Assembly (NCBI GenBank): GCA_937881255.1
Contig: CALGFH010000387.1
Location: forward strand, 1 to 10,360
DNA: 10,360 nucleotides
Direction of reading: 5' to 3'
Source of the DNA: an uncultured Actinomycetes bacterium
Lineage (GTDB): Bacteria > Actinomycetota > CALGFH01
Under the pieces are notes generated by a model. That model did no database searches. It saw only the letters and a program-made list of their open reading frames with translations, and was not told where the DNA came from. Below are positions 1-6,258 of this stretch, in pieces; positions within the stretch are counted from its first letter, which is position 1; the number at the start of each line of letters is the position of its first letter. The position numbers and the translations under genes are program-made.

Positions 1-402
<402 letters not shown>

Positions 403-505
403 ACACCGCTGACCGGCGTGATTCCCCCGCAACGGTTGTCACAATTCCGGGTCGCGTCCTGTCAATAGGGGTGACGGACCACGCTTGCCTGGACGTGATC
501 GCACC

Positions 506-1846
506 ATGACACCACCCCGCCACCGACCAGCCGGCTCCGCCCGCGCCGCGCTGCGCAGGGCCTACCCCGACCCCTGGGCGTTCCTGTTCGGCGAGATCGC
601 CCTCTACTGCCTGGTCGTGCTGGTGGTCACGGGGCTGTTCCTGAGCGTCTTCTACATCCCCGACGTCCGCGGCCAGATCACCTACCAGGGCCCCTACGCG
701 CCGCTGCACGGCCAGCCGGTGACCGGCGCGTTCAACTCGGTGATGCGGATCTCCTTCGAGGTCCCCGCCGGGCTGCTGGTGCGCCAGACCCACCACTGGG
801 CCTCGCTGGTGTTCGTCGCGGCGATCGTGCTGCACCTGTGCCGCATCTTCTTCACCGGCGCCTTCCGCCGGCCGCGCGAGCGCACCTGGGTGGTCGGCAT
901 CGCGGTGCTGCTGTTGGCCATGGTCCAGGGCCTGGCCGGCCACTCGCTGCCCGACGACCTGCTGTCCGGGTTCAGCCTGCAGATCGTCTGGTCCGCGGTG
1001 CTGGCGATCCCGGTGGTCGGCCCCGAGGTCGCCTACCTGCTGTTCGGCGGCGAGTTCCCCAGCCCCGAGGCGATCCCGCGGCTGTTCGTGCTCCACACGA
1101 TGCTGCTCCCGGCCCTGCTGGTCGGCCTGCTGGCCGTCCACCTCGGGACGGTGGCGCGGCACCGGCGCCAGCCTGGGCGGCGCCGGCCCGAGCGGACCCT
1201 GGCGTCGCTCGGCCTGCTGCTGCTGGTCGCCGCCGTGCTCACCCTGCTCGGTGGGGTGGCACAGATCAACCCCGTCTGGCAGCTCGGCCCCTACCACCCG
1301 GCCAGGGCCACCTCCCCGGCGCAGCCCGACTGGTACCTGGCCTTCCTCGACGGGCTGGTGCGGCTGGCCCCTCCGTGGAGCTTCGAGCTGTTCGGCTACA
1401 CGATCTCGGAGATGCTCTGGCCCGCGCTGCTGCTCCCCGCGGTCGCCTTCGGCATCCTGACCCTGTGGCCCTGGATCGAGCGTCGCCTCGGCGGCGACCG
1501 CGCCACGCATGACCTGCTCGACCGGCCGCGGGACGCGCCGCTGCGCACCGCCGTCGGTGCCGCCGGGCTGACCATGTTCCTGGTCGCCTTCCTGGCGGCC
1601 GGCAACGACATCCTGGCGGTCCTGCTCTACCTCCCGCTGGAGGCGGTCACCAGGCTGCTGCAGTGGTTGTTCGTCCTCGGCCCGGTGGTGGTCGGCCTGG
1701 TCACCTACTCGGTGTGCCGCTCGCTGCGCCGCAGCGGCCTGCACCCCGCCAGGGCCGCCGCCGGGCTGCGCCTGGAGCGCACCGCCGCCGGCGGCTACCG
1801 GACCGCTACCGGGCGAGCAGCCGATCGAGGATCTGGCGGGCGCTGA
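506..1846 (+). CDS. qcrB: Menaquinol-cytochrome c reductase cytochrome b subunit
   Basis: Integral-membrane di-heme subunit of the bc1-type complex, which moves electrons from menaquinol towards cytochrome c. The protein is 446 aa from the ATG at 506; an in-frame TTG at 485 would add 7 residues but has no better ribosome site. The GEIALY motif near residues 29-34 is typical of actinobacterial QcrB. Heme ligands are visible as H96/H110 (14 apart, in QTHHW...LHL) and H197/H212 (15 apart, in LHTMLLP...AVHL), the spacing of cytochrome b6-like proteins. TGAFRRPRERTW, SLPDDLLSGF and INPVWQLGPY follow, and the quinol-oxidation loop motif is PDWY at about 274-277 (PDFY in mycobacteria, PEWY elsewhere). 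About eight or nine hydrophobic segments can be counted. It lacks most of the long soluble C-terminal tail of mycobacterial QcrB. It has no qcrA, qcrC or oxidase neighbour here, so it may be a second, unlinked copy. Confidence 0.9.
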   Translation: MTPPRHRPAGSARAALRRAYPDPWAFLFGEIALYCLVVLVVTGLFLSVFYIPDVRGQITYQGPYAPLHGQPVTGAFNSVMRISFEVPAGLLVRQTHHWASLVFVAAIVLHLCRIFFTGAFRRPRERTWVVGIAVLLLAMVQGLAGHSLPDDLLSGFSLQIVWSAVLAIPVVGPEVAYLLFGGEFPSPEAIPRLFVLHTMLLPALLVGLLAVHLGTVARHRRQPGRRRPERTLASLGLLLLVAAVLTLLGGVAQINPVWQLGPYHPARATSPAQPDWYLAFLDGLVRLAPPWSFELFGYTISEMLWPALLLPAVAFGILTLWPWIERRLGGDRATHDLLDRPRDAPLRTAVGAAGLTMFLVAFLAAGNDILAVLLYLPLEAVTRLLQWLFVLGPVVVGLVTYSVCRSLRRSGLHPARAAAGLRLERTAAGGYRTATGRAADRGSGGR

Positions 1847-2201
1847 GCTGCGAGAAGCCGGGCTTGATCATCACGAAGTGCAGGTCCTTCTCGCGGTCGA
1901 AGTTGGCCCCGAAGCGGACCCCCTGGTCCCACAGCTTCTCGCGGACGATCACCTGGTGCACCCGGCGGCCGATGAGGTCGTACTGCTCGGGGCTGACCTC
2001 GAACTGGTGCCAGCCGTCGGCGACCTGGAGCAGCCGGGGCAGGGCCGAGGCCAAGGTGGTGTTCGGGCTCAGGGTGGGCGGGGGCAGGGTCTGGTTGGTG
2101 ACCGGGACGCCCGGCGGCGGCGGCTCGTCGGAGCCGCCGGAGTCGCATCCGGCGAGCACGGCGACGACGGCCACGACGAGCGCGAAGCGGCGAAGGATCA
2201 T
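1806..2201 (-). CDS. Small predicted lipoprotein, function unknown
   Basis: A 131-aa protein starting at ATG 2201-2199, with GGGAGGT about 11 nt upstream. The N-terminus is a textbook lipoprotein signal: basic MILRR, a hydrophobic run, then the lipobox LAGC with the lipidated Cys at residue 19. A Ser/Gly and Pro-rich linker follows (about 20-48), and the rest (about 49-131) is a soluble domain with a tryptophan at 64 and the stretch FDREKDLHFVMIKPGFS near 101-117. I do not recognise the domain. It is expected to be anchored to the outer face of the cytoplasmic membrane. Its last 41 bp overlap the 3' end of the cytochrome b gene on the opposite strand, which makes the two transcripts complementary at their ends. 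A role near the respiratory complex is only a neighbourhood guess. Confidence 0.78.
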   Translation of the reverse strand: MILRRFALVVAVVAVLAGCDSGGSDEPPPPGVPVTNQTLPPPTLSPNTTLASALPRLLQVADGWHQFEVSPEQYDLIGRRVHQVIVREKLWDQGVRFGANFDREKDLHFVMIKPGFSQLSARQILDRLLAR

Positions 2202-2322
2202 CGGTGGAGCAGCACCTCCCGGTCGATCATCGCGCTCCGGACGCCGGCTGTCTGTCGCCCTCGTGACAGAACACGCGCCGGCCCGGCGCTTGGTTCCAGC
2301 TGGTTGTGGCAAGCTGCTGGGC

Positions 2323-2703
2323 ATGGACCTGCCGAGCAATCCGCCGGTGTCGCCCGCGGTTCGCATCACCGTCCTCCTCCGCCTGGCCAGCGAGGGGTTC
2401 CAGGATGCCTTCGGCGCCCGGCCCGAGTGGCTGGAGGCGCCCCCGGTCGACCTGGCCGAGCTCCGCGAGGTCGTGGGGGTCGAGCGCATCGGCCAGCTCC
2501 GCGAGGCCACCGGCCTCCGCGAGGGCGAGGGCTACGGGGCCGGCGGCCCTCCCGGGGTCGTCCGGCTGTCCGCGGCCGCCCACGAAGGGGTCCTCGGCCT
2601 GCTCGGCGTGGCCGCCCTGCCGCCCGACGTGGTCATCGAGCAGACCGACGAGGGCCCCCGCTACCACGTCCCCGAGGACTGGTTCCTCACCACCCCCGCC
2701 TGA
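2323..2703 (+). CDS. Hypothetical protein, first gene of a coupled cassette
   Basis: A 126-aa protein from ATG 2323. I do not recognise its family. The frame stays open far upstream, but codon use and the divergent lipoprotein gene argue for starting here; no strong ribosome-binding site precedes this ATG, so the start is the least certain part. The protein is soluble and mostly helical in the first 60 residues (RITVLLRLASEGFQDAF at 14-30, then acidic/arginine-rich DLAELREVVGVERIGQLREATG near 43-64). A Gly-rich link (about 68-77) and a C-terminal part ending in YHVPEDWFL follow. There are no cysteines, membrane segments or catalytic motifs that I can see. It ends 5 nt before the next gene, so it is very probably co-translated with the alpha/beta-hydrolase-like protein and the nucleotidyltransferase. 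Confidence 0.68.
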   Translation: MDLPSNPPVSPAVRITVLLRLASEGFQDAFGARPEWLEAPPVDLAELREVVGVERIGQLREATGLREGEGYGAGGPPGVVRLSAAAHEGVLGLLGVAALPPDVVIEQTDEGPRYHVPEDWFLTTPA

Positions 2704-2708
2704 CCGGC

Positions 2709-3188
2709 GTGCTCCTCCTCCTGGCCGACGGCATGAAGGTCCCGGTGGCCGAGCTCCCCGGCCAGGGCCCCTGGACGTTCCTGGTCCTCCAGCCGGACCC
2801 GGCCACGCCGGGCCCCCGGTTCCTGACCCGCTTCGGCCGGGTGGTCGTCCCCGACCTGCGCGGGCGGCCCGGCTGGGGCGCGGCCCCCGGCGAGCCGGGG
2901 TTCCCCGACCTGGTCGACGACCTCGACCAGGTCCGCACCCGGGCCGGGCTCGGCCGGCCGGTGCTGGTCGGGCTGGACGAGCTGGCCCCGCTGGCCCGGC
3001 GGGCCGCCGCCGACCAGCCCTGGGCCTGGCGGGCCCTGCTCCTCACCCCGCCGGCCGACCTGGCCGGCCTCGACCTCCCGGCCCTCCCCTTGGGGGACGA
3101 CCCGGCCTCCGCGGTCGAGGCGCTGCTGGGCCGTCTCGGCCCCGGGCCGGGCTGGGCGGGGATCGCCCCGGACGCCCCGCCCCGGTGA
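2709..3188 (+). CDS. Degenerate alpha/beta-hydrolase-like protein, probably non-catalytic
   Basis: A 159-aa protein from GTG 2709; an ATG at 2733 would give 151 aa. It reads like the first half of an alpha/beta-hydrolase: a beta strand WTFLVLQ (22-28), then FGRVVVPDLRG (42-52, the usual 'F.VVAPDLRG' of the family), a helix DLVDDLDQVRTRAGLG (67-82), strand RPVLVG (83-88) and the following helix and strand WRALLLTPP (107-115). The nucleophile elbow, normally GxSxG, reads GLDEL (88-92), with Asp90 where the serine would be. The oxyanion-hole HG is missing, no cap domain is present, and the whole protein contains no histidine, so no catalytic triad can form. A structural or regulatory role is more likely than catalysis. 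It overlaps the next gene by 4 nt (GTGA). Family assignment is by motif order only. Confidence 0.62.
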   Translation: MLLLLADGMKVPVAELPGQGPWTFLVLQPDPATPGPRFLTRFGRVVVPDLRGRPGWGAAPGEPGFPDLVDDLDQVRTRAGLGRPVLVGLDELAPLARRAAADQPWAWRALLLTPPADLAGLDLPALPLGDDPASAVEALLGRLGPGPGWAGIAPDAPPR

Positions 3189-4132
3189 TCGGCTTCTGCC
3201 TGGCCGCCGGCGCCGGGACCCGGCTGCTCCCCCTGACCCGGGTCACCCCCAAGCCGCTGCTGGCCCCGGCCGGGCGCCCCCTGGTCGACCTGGCCGTCGA
3301 GGCCCTCCAGGCCGCCGGCGCGACCCGGGTCGTGGTCAACGCCCACCACGGCGCCGAGCAGCTGACCGCCCACCTGGCCGGCCGGCCCGGCGTCGAGGTG
3401 CTCGCCGAGCCGACCCTCCTCGGCACCGGCGGCGGCCTGGTCAACGCGGCCCGCCTCGGCCGCCTGGGCGGCGGCGACGACCCGGTCCTGGTCACCGCCG
3501 CCGACCACGTCGTCACCCCGGCCGACCTGGCCGCCCTGGCCGGCTTCCTCGACCGGTCCGGCGCCCCCATGGCCGCCGGCCTGATCCCCGGCACCTCCTT
3601 CCCCCTCCGCCTGGACGGGACGCGGGTGGTCCGCGACCCGGCCGGGCCCTGGGACTCGGCCGGGGCGTATGTGGTCCGGGCGGGGCTGCTGTGCGGCCTC
3701 GAGCCCGGGCCGGCCAGCCTGGTCGGGCGGGTGCTGGGGCCGCTGCTGGAGCGGGGCCGGCTGGCCGGGCTGCCCTTCCAGGGCCCGACCGCCGACGCCG
3801 GGACCCTGGAGCGGCTGCTGGCGGTGTCGGCCGGGCTGCTCGGCGGCCGCTGGCCGTACGCCCTCCCCCCGGGCCGGCTGACCCGGGGCGCCGGGAACGG
3901 GCCGGTGCTCCTGGCCGAGGGGGCCGGGGCCGACCCGTCGGCCGTGCTCGCCGGGCCGCTGGTGCTGGACGCCGGCGGCCGGGTCGGCCCCGGGGCGGTG
4001 GCCACCCGCTCGGTGATCGGCCCCGGGGCCGAGGTCGGGGCGGGCGCGCGGGTGGCCGGCTCCTTCCTCGGCCCCGGGGCCCGGGTCCCTCCCGGCGCCA
4101 CCGCCACCGCCGCCCTCATCCCCGGCGCCTGA
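3185..4132 (+). CDS. Sugar-1-phosphate nucleotidyltransferase with left-handed beta-helix tail
   Basis: A 315-aa protein from GTG 3185, whose start overlaps the previous stop as GTGA. The N-terminal Rossmann-like domain carries the NTP_transferase signature LAAGAGTRLLPLT (6-18) followed by PKPLL (22-26), with Lys23 as the expected phosphate-binding residue. The LLGTGGGLV loop (78-86) and ADH with metal-binding Asp107 follow, and TADAGTLERLL (202-212) replaces the usual DIGTPERYL. The C-terminus (about 250-305) has imperfect hexapeptide repeats such as VGPGAV, IGPGAEVGAGARV and LGPGARVPPGA, which form a left-handed beta-helix. The layout resembles mannose-1-phosphate guanylyltransferases or glucose-1-phosphate nucleotidyltransferases; the base and sugar cannot be told from sequence. 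The product would be an activated sugar for cell-wall or glycolipid synthesis. No glycosyltransferase lies nearby, so the pathway is open. Confidence 0.87.
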   Translation: MIGFCLAAGAGTRLLPLTRVTPKPLLAPAGRPLVDLAVEALQAAGATRVVVNAHHGAEQLTAHLAGRPGVEVLAEPTLLGTGGGLVNAARLGRLGGGDDPVLVTAADHVVTPADLAALAGFLDRSGAPMAAGLIPGTSFPLRLDGTRVVRDPAGPWDSAGAYVVRAGLLCGLEPGPASLVGRVLGPLLERGRLAGLPFQGPTADAGTLERLLAVSAGLLGGRWPYALPPGRLTRGAGNGPVLLAEGAGADPSAVLAGPLVLDAGGRVGPGAVATRSVIGPGAEVGAGARVAGSFLGPGARVPPGATATAALIPGA

Positions 4133-4139
4133 GGTGCGG

Positions 4140-4145
4140 TAGCCT
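4140..4145 (+). promoter_or_regulatory. Possible -10 element ahead of the F420 reductase operon
   Basis: TAGCCT fits the loose actinobacterial -10 pattern TANNNT. It lies in the 48-nt gap between two otherwise tightly packed cassettes and would give a short leader of roughly 30 nt. There is no convincing -35 hexamer 16-19 nt upstream, so this is a weak call. Read-through from the upstream cassette is the alternative. Confidence 0.25.
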
Positions 4146-4180
4146 CGGCCCGGCGCCAGTTCCCGACCTGGAGGTTGTCC

Positions 4181-4903
4181 TTGGCTGACCAGCGCACGAT
4201 CGGCCTGCTCGGCGGGACCGGGCCGCAGGGGCGGGGGCTGGCGTTGCGGCTGGCCCTGGCCGGGCACCGGGTGCTGCTCGGCTCCCGGGACGCGGAGCGG
4301 GCCGCCGGGATCGTGGCCGACCTGCTCGGCGGGCGCGATCTGCCGATCGAGGGGGTCGCCAACCCGGACGCCGCCCAGGGGGCCGAGGTCGTCTTCCTGG
4401 TCTTCCCCTACGCCGGGCAGGCCGAGGTGCTGCCCGGCCTGGCCGGGCCGATCGGCGACAAGGTGGTGGTCGACGTCATCAACCCGCTCGGCTGGGACGA
4501 CCGCGGGCCGTACCTGCTGGAGGTGCCCGAGGGCAGCGCCGCCGAGCAGGCGGCCGCCCTGCTGCCACGGGCCAGGGTGGTCGCGGCCTTCCACCATGCG
4601 GCCCCCAAGCTCCTGGCCGACCCGGAACGGCAGGTCGAGACCGACGTGCTGGTCGTCTCCGACGACCCGGCGGCCAAGGGGCTGGTGCTGGAGCTGGCCG
4701 ACCAGATCCCCGGGTGCCGGGGGGTCGACGCCGGCCCGCTGCGGCTGGCCCGCCAGCTGGAGGGCTTCACGGCGGTGATCGTCGGCATCAACCGCCGCCA
4801 CAAGATCCATGCCGGCCTGCGCATCTCCAGGCTCGGCGACGACAAGCGCCGGCGCCTGAACGCGGAGCTGCGGCCGGCCGACGACCGGGAGGAGGGCCCG
4901 TGA
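4181..4903 (+). CDS. npdG: NADPH-dependent F420 reductase (F420H2:NADP+ oxidoreductase)
   Basis: Cytosolic enzyme that transfers hydride between NADP(H) and the deazaflavin F420. The family works in either direction; in actinobacteria it is usually thought to make F420H2. A TTG at 4181 is chosen because GGAGG sits at 4170-4174, six bases upstream; the TTG at 4175 is too close to it. The 240-aa product has the dinucleotide motif GLLGGTGPQGRG (8-19), then LGSRDAERA (33-41) whose Ser-Arg is placed to hold the 2'-phosphate of NADPH, and VVVDVINPLG (95-104). FHHAAP (138-143) and DAGPL.LARQLE (183-194) follow, and the C-terminal GINRRHKIHAGLRISRL (202-218) is characteristic of bacterial NpdG proteins. 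Its stop overlaps the next start as GTGA, so it is probably co-translated with the corrinoid adenosyltransferase. Length is close to the family norm. Confidence 0.92.
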   Translation: MADQRTIGLLGGTGPQGRGLALRLALAGHRVLLGSRDAERAAGIVADLLGGRDLPIEGVANPDAAQGAEVVFLVFPYAGQAEVLPGLAGPIGDKVVVDVINPLGWDDRGPYLLEVPEGSAAEQAAALLPRARVVAAFHHAAPKLLADPERQVETDVLVVSDDPAAKGLVLELADQIPGCRGVDAGPLRLARQLEGFTAVIVGINRRHKIHAGLRISRLGDDKRRRLNAELRPADDREEGP

Positions 4904-5457
4904 GGATCTACACCCGCAGGGGCGACGACGGCACCACCGGGCTGCTCTACGGCGGCCGGGTCGACAAGAGCGACCAGCGCACCGAGGCCTACGGCACCAC
5001 CGACGAGGCGGTGGCCGCCCTCGGCATGGCCAGGGTGTTCATCGCCGACAGCATCCTGGCCGACCTGGTCCTGCGCCTCCAGCGGGAGCTGTTCGTGGCC
5101 GGGGCCGAGCTGGCCACCGCCGCCGAGAACCGCCACAAGCTCACCCCCGGCCACACCAAGGTGACCGCCGAGATGGTCGACGGGCTGGAGGTGGCGATCG
5201 ACGGGTACGTGGGCCGGACCCACATGCCCGAGGAGTTCATCGTCCCCGGCGAGTCGCGCGGCTCCGCCTTCCTGGACTACGCCCGCACGGTGATCCGCCG
5301 GGCCGAGCGCCAGACGGTGGCCATGGACCGGGCCGGCATGCTGGCCGACGGCGGCGGCGAGAACCAGGTCGTCCGCTACCTCAACCGCCTGGCCGACCTG
5401 ATCTTCGTCCTCGCCCGCTACGAGGAGGGCGACTTCCGCACCCTCCGCAGCGGCTGA
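4900..5457 (+). CDS. pduO: PduO-type ATP:cob(I)alamin adenosyltransferase
   Basis: Transfers the 5'-deoxyadenosyl group of ATP to cob(I)alamin, giving adenosylcobalamin for B12-dependent mutases, ribonucleotide reductase and others. The 185-aa protein starts at GTG 4900, with GGAGG a few bases upstream inside the preceding gene. The N-terminal ATP loop is YTRRGDDGTTGL (4-15), then GGRVDKSDQRTEAYGTTDE (18-36). Later come FIVPGESRGSAF (113-124), the helix VIRRAER (131-137) and NQVVRYLNRLADLIFVLAR (155-173), all landmarks of the PduO/MMAB trimeric helical-bundle family. No targeting signal or extra domain is seen, and the length is normal. The enzyme needs its cobalt reduced to Co(I), so the overlap with an NADPH/F420 reductase gene is suggestive. 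A BtuF-like protein follows 3 nt downstream. Confidence 0.94.
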   Translation: MRIYTRRGDDGTTGLLYGGRVDKSDQRTEAYGTTDEAVAALGMARVFIADSILADLVLRLQRELFVAGAELATAAENRHKLTPGHTKVTAEMVDGLEVAIDGYVGRTHMPEEFIVPGESRGSAFLDYARTVIRRAERQTVAMDRAGMLADGGGENQVVRYLNRLADLIFVLARYEEGDFRTLRSG

Positions 5458-5460
5458 GCC

Positions 5461-6258
5461 GTGCGCCACATCGTCGACGCCCGCGGCACAGCGGTCAGCC
5501 TGCCCGACCGGGTCGGGCGGGTGGTCAGCCTGGTGCCGTCGCTGACCGAGTGGCTGGTCGTCGCCGGGGTGGGGGAGCGCCTGGTCGGGGTCACCGACTG
5601 GTGCGTCGAGCCGGCCGGCGCCCTCGACGGCCTGGCCAGGGTCCGCGGCACCAAGAACCCCGACCTGGCGGCCGTCCGCGGGCTGGAGCCGGACCTGGTG
5701 GTGGCCAACGCCGAGGAGAACCGCAAGCTGGACGTCCAGCGGCTGGAGGCGGGCGGGCTGGCCGTGTTCGTCACCATGCCGACCACCGTGGCCGGGGCCG
5801 TGGCCGAGCTCCGCGACCTGGCCGCCGCCGTCGGTGACCTGCCGGGGGCGGCGGCGCTGGACGCCGACCTGGTCGCGGCCGTGGCCGACGCCTACCGCCG
5901 CCGGCCGGCCCGCCGGGTCCGCTACGCCTGCGCGGTCTGGCGCGACCCCTGGATGTGGCTGGGCCGCCGGGCGTACGCGGCCGACCTGCTGGCCCTGGCC
6001 GGGGGCGAGCCGGTGCTGGACGACCCGGCCACCCGCTACCCGAAGCTGGAGCTGGAGACGGTGGCCGGGCTCGCGCCCGAGCTGGTGCTGCTCCCCTCCG
6101 AGCCGTACCAGTTCGGCACGGCCGACGCCGGCGAGCTGGCCGGGCGCTTCGGCGGGGCCCGGGTCGAGCTGGTCGACGGGCGCGCCCTCACCTGGTACGG
6201 CCCGCGCATCCCGGCCGCCCTGGCCGCCTACCGCGAGCTGCTGGAGGAGGCGGCGTGA
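5461..6258 (+). CDS. BtuF-like helical-backbone metal receptor, apparently cytosolic
   Basis: A 265-aa protein from GTG 5461, 3 nt after the previous stop. It has the bilobal fold markers of cobalamin/Fe-siderophore binding proteins: VVSLVPSLTEWL (21-32), VGVTDWCVEP (42-51) and GTKNPDLAAVRGLEPDLVVA (63-82) in the first lobe. A linking helix follows (about 115-145), and then VWRDPWMWLGRRAYAADLLA (159-178), LAGGEPVL (179-186) and LAPELVLLPSEPY (204-216) in the second. Classical BtuF is periplasmic or lipid-anchored, but here the mature-type sequence begins at residue 1 (MRHIVDARGT) with no signal peptide or lipobox, and no permease or ATPase follows. Cys48 and Trp47 in the TDWC motif are possible ligand contacts. 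The cob(I)alamin adenosyltransferase next door makes a corrinoid ligand plausible, as a chaperone or sequestering protein; this is inference. Confidence 0.85.
   Translation: MRHIVDARGTAVSLPDRVGRVVSLVPSLTEWLVVAGVGERLVGVTDWCVEPAGALDGLARVRGTKNPDLAAVRGLEPDLVVANAEENRKLDVQRLEAGGLAVFVTMPTTVAGAVAELRDLAAAVGDLPGAAALDADLVAAVADAYRRRPARRVRYACAVWRDPWMWLGRRAYAADLLALAGGEPVLDDPATRYPKLELETVAGLAPELVLLPSEPYQFGTADAGELAGRFGGARVELVDGRALTWYGPRIPAALAAYRELLEEAA

Noticed and set aside
436..471. Possible promoter for qcrB: TTGTCA at 436-441 and TAGGGG or TCAATA near 462-471
   Set aside because: The spacing is 20-24 nt, outside the normal 16-19, and the -10 match is poor. The octamer TAGGGGTG recurs on the minus strand at 8607-8600 ahead of panB, but two matches are not enough to call an element.
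2251..2270. Inverted repeat TCTGTC-8-GACAGA in the gap between the lipoprotein gene and the 126-aa protein gene
   Set aside because: Six-base arms are short enough to occur by chance in a 121-bp gap, and I see no promoter elements placed around them; kept only as a note for footprinting.
3950..4120. Repeated GGCCCCGGGGC-like DNA words near the end of the nucleotidyltransferase gene
   Set aside because: They encode the hexapeptide repeats of the left-handed beta-helix and need no separate DNA-level explanation.
2687..4810. A 707-codon open frame on the minus strand, opposite the pseudo-hydrolase, nucleotidyltransferase and F420 reductase genes
   Set aside because: Its product is low-complexity Gly/Pro/Gln/Arg-rich text without motifs, and it lies opposite genes with clear family signatures. 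In DNA this GC-rich, stops are rare in shadow frames.
4408..5469. A 353-codon minus-strand open frame
   Set aside because: It is antisense to the F420 reductase and adenosyltransferase genes and has no recognisable motif; it is a composition artefact.
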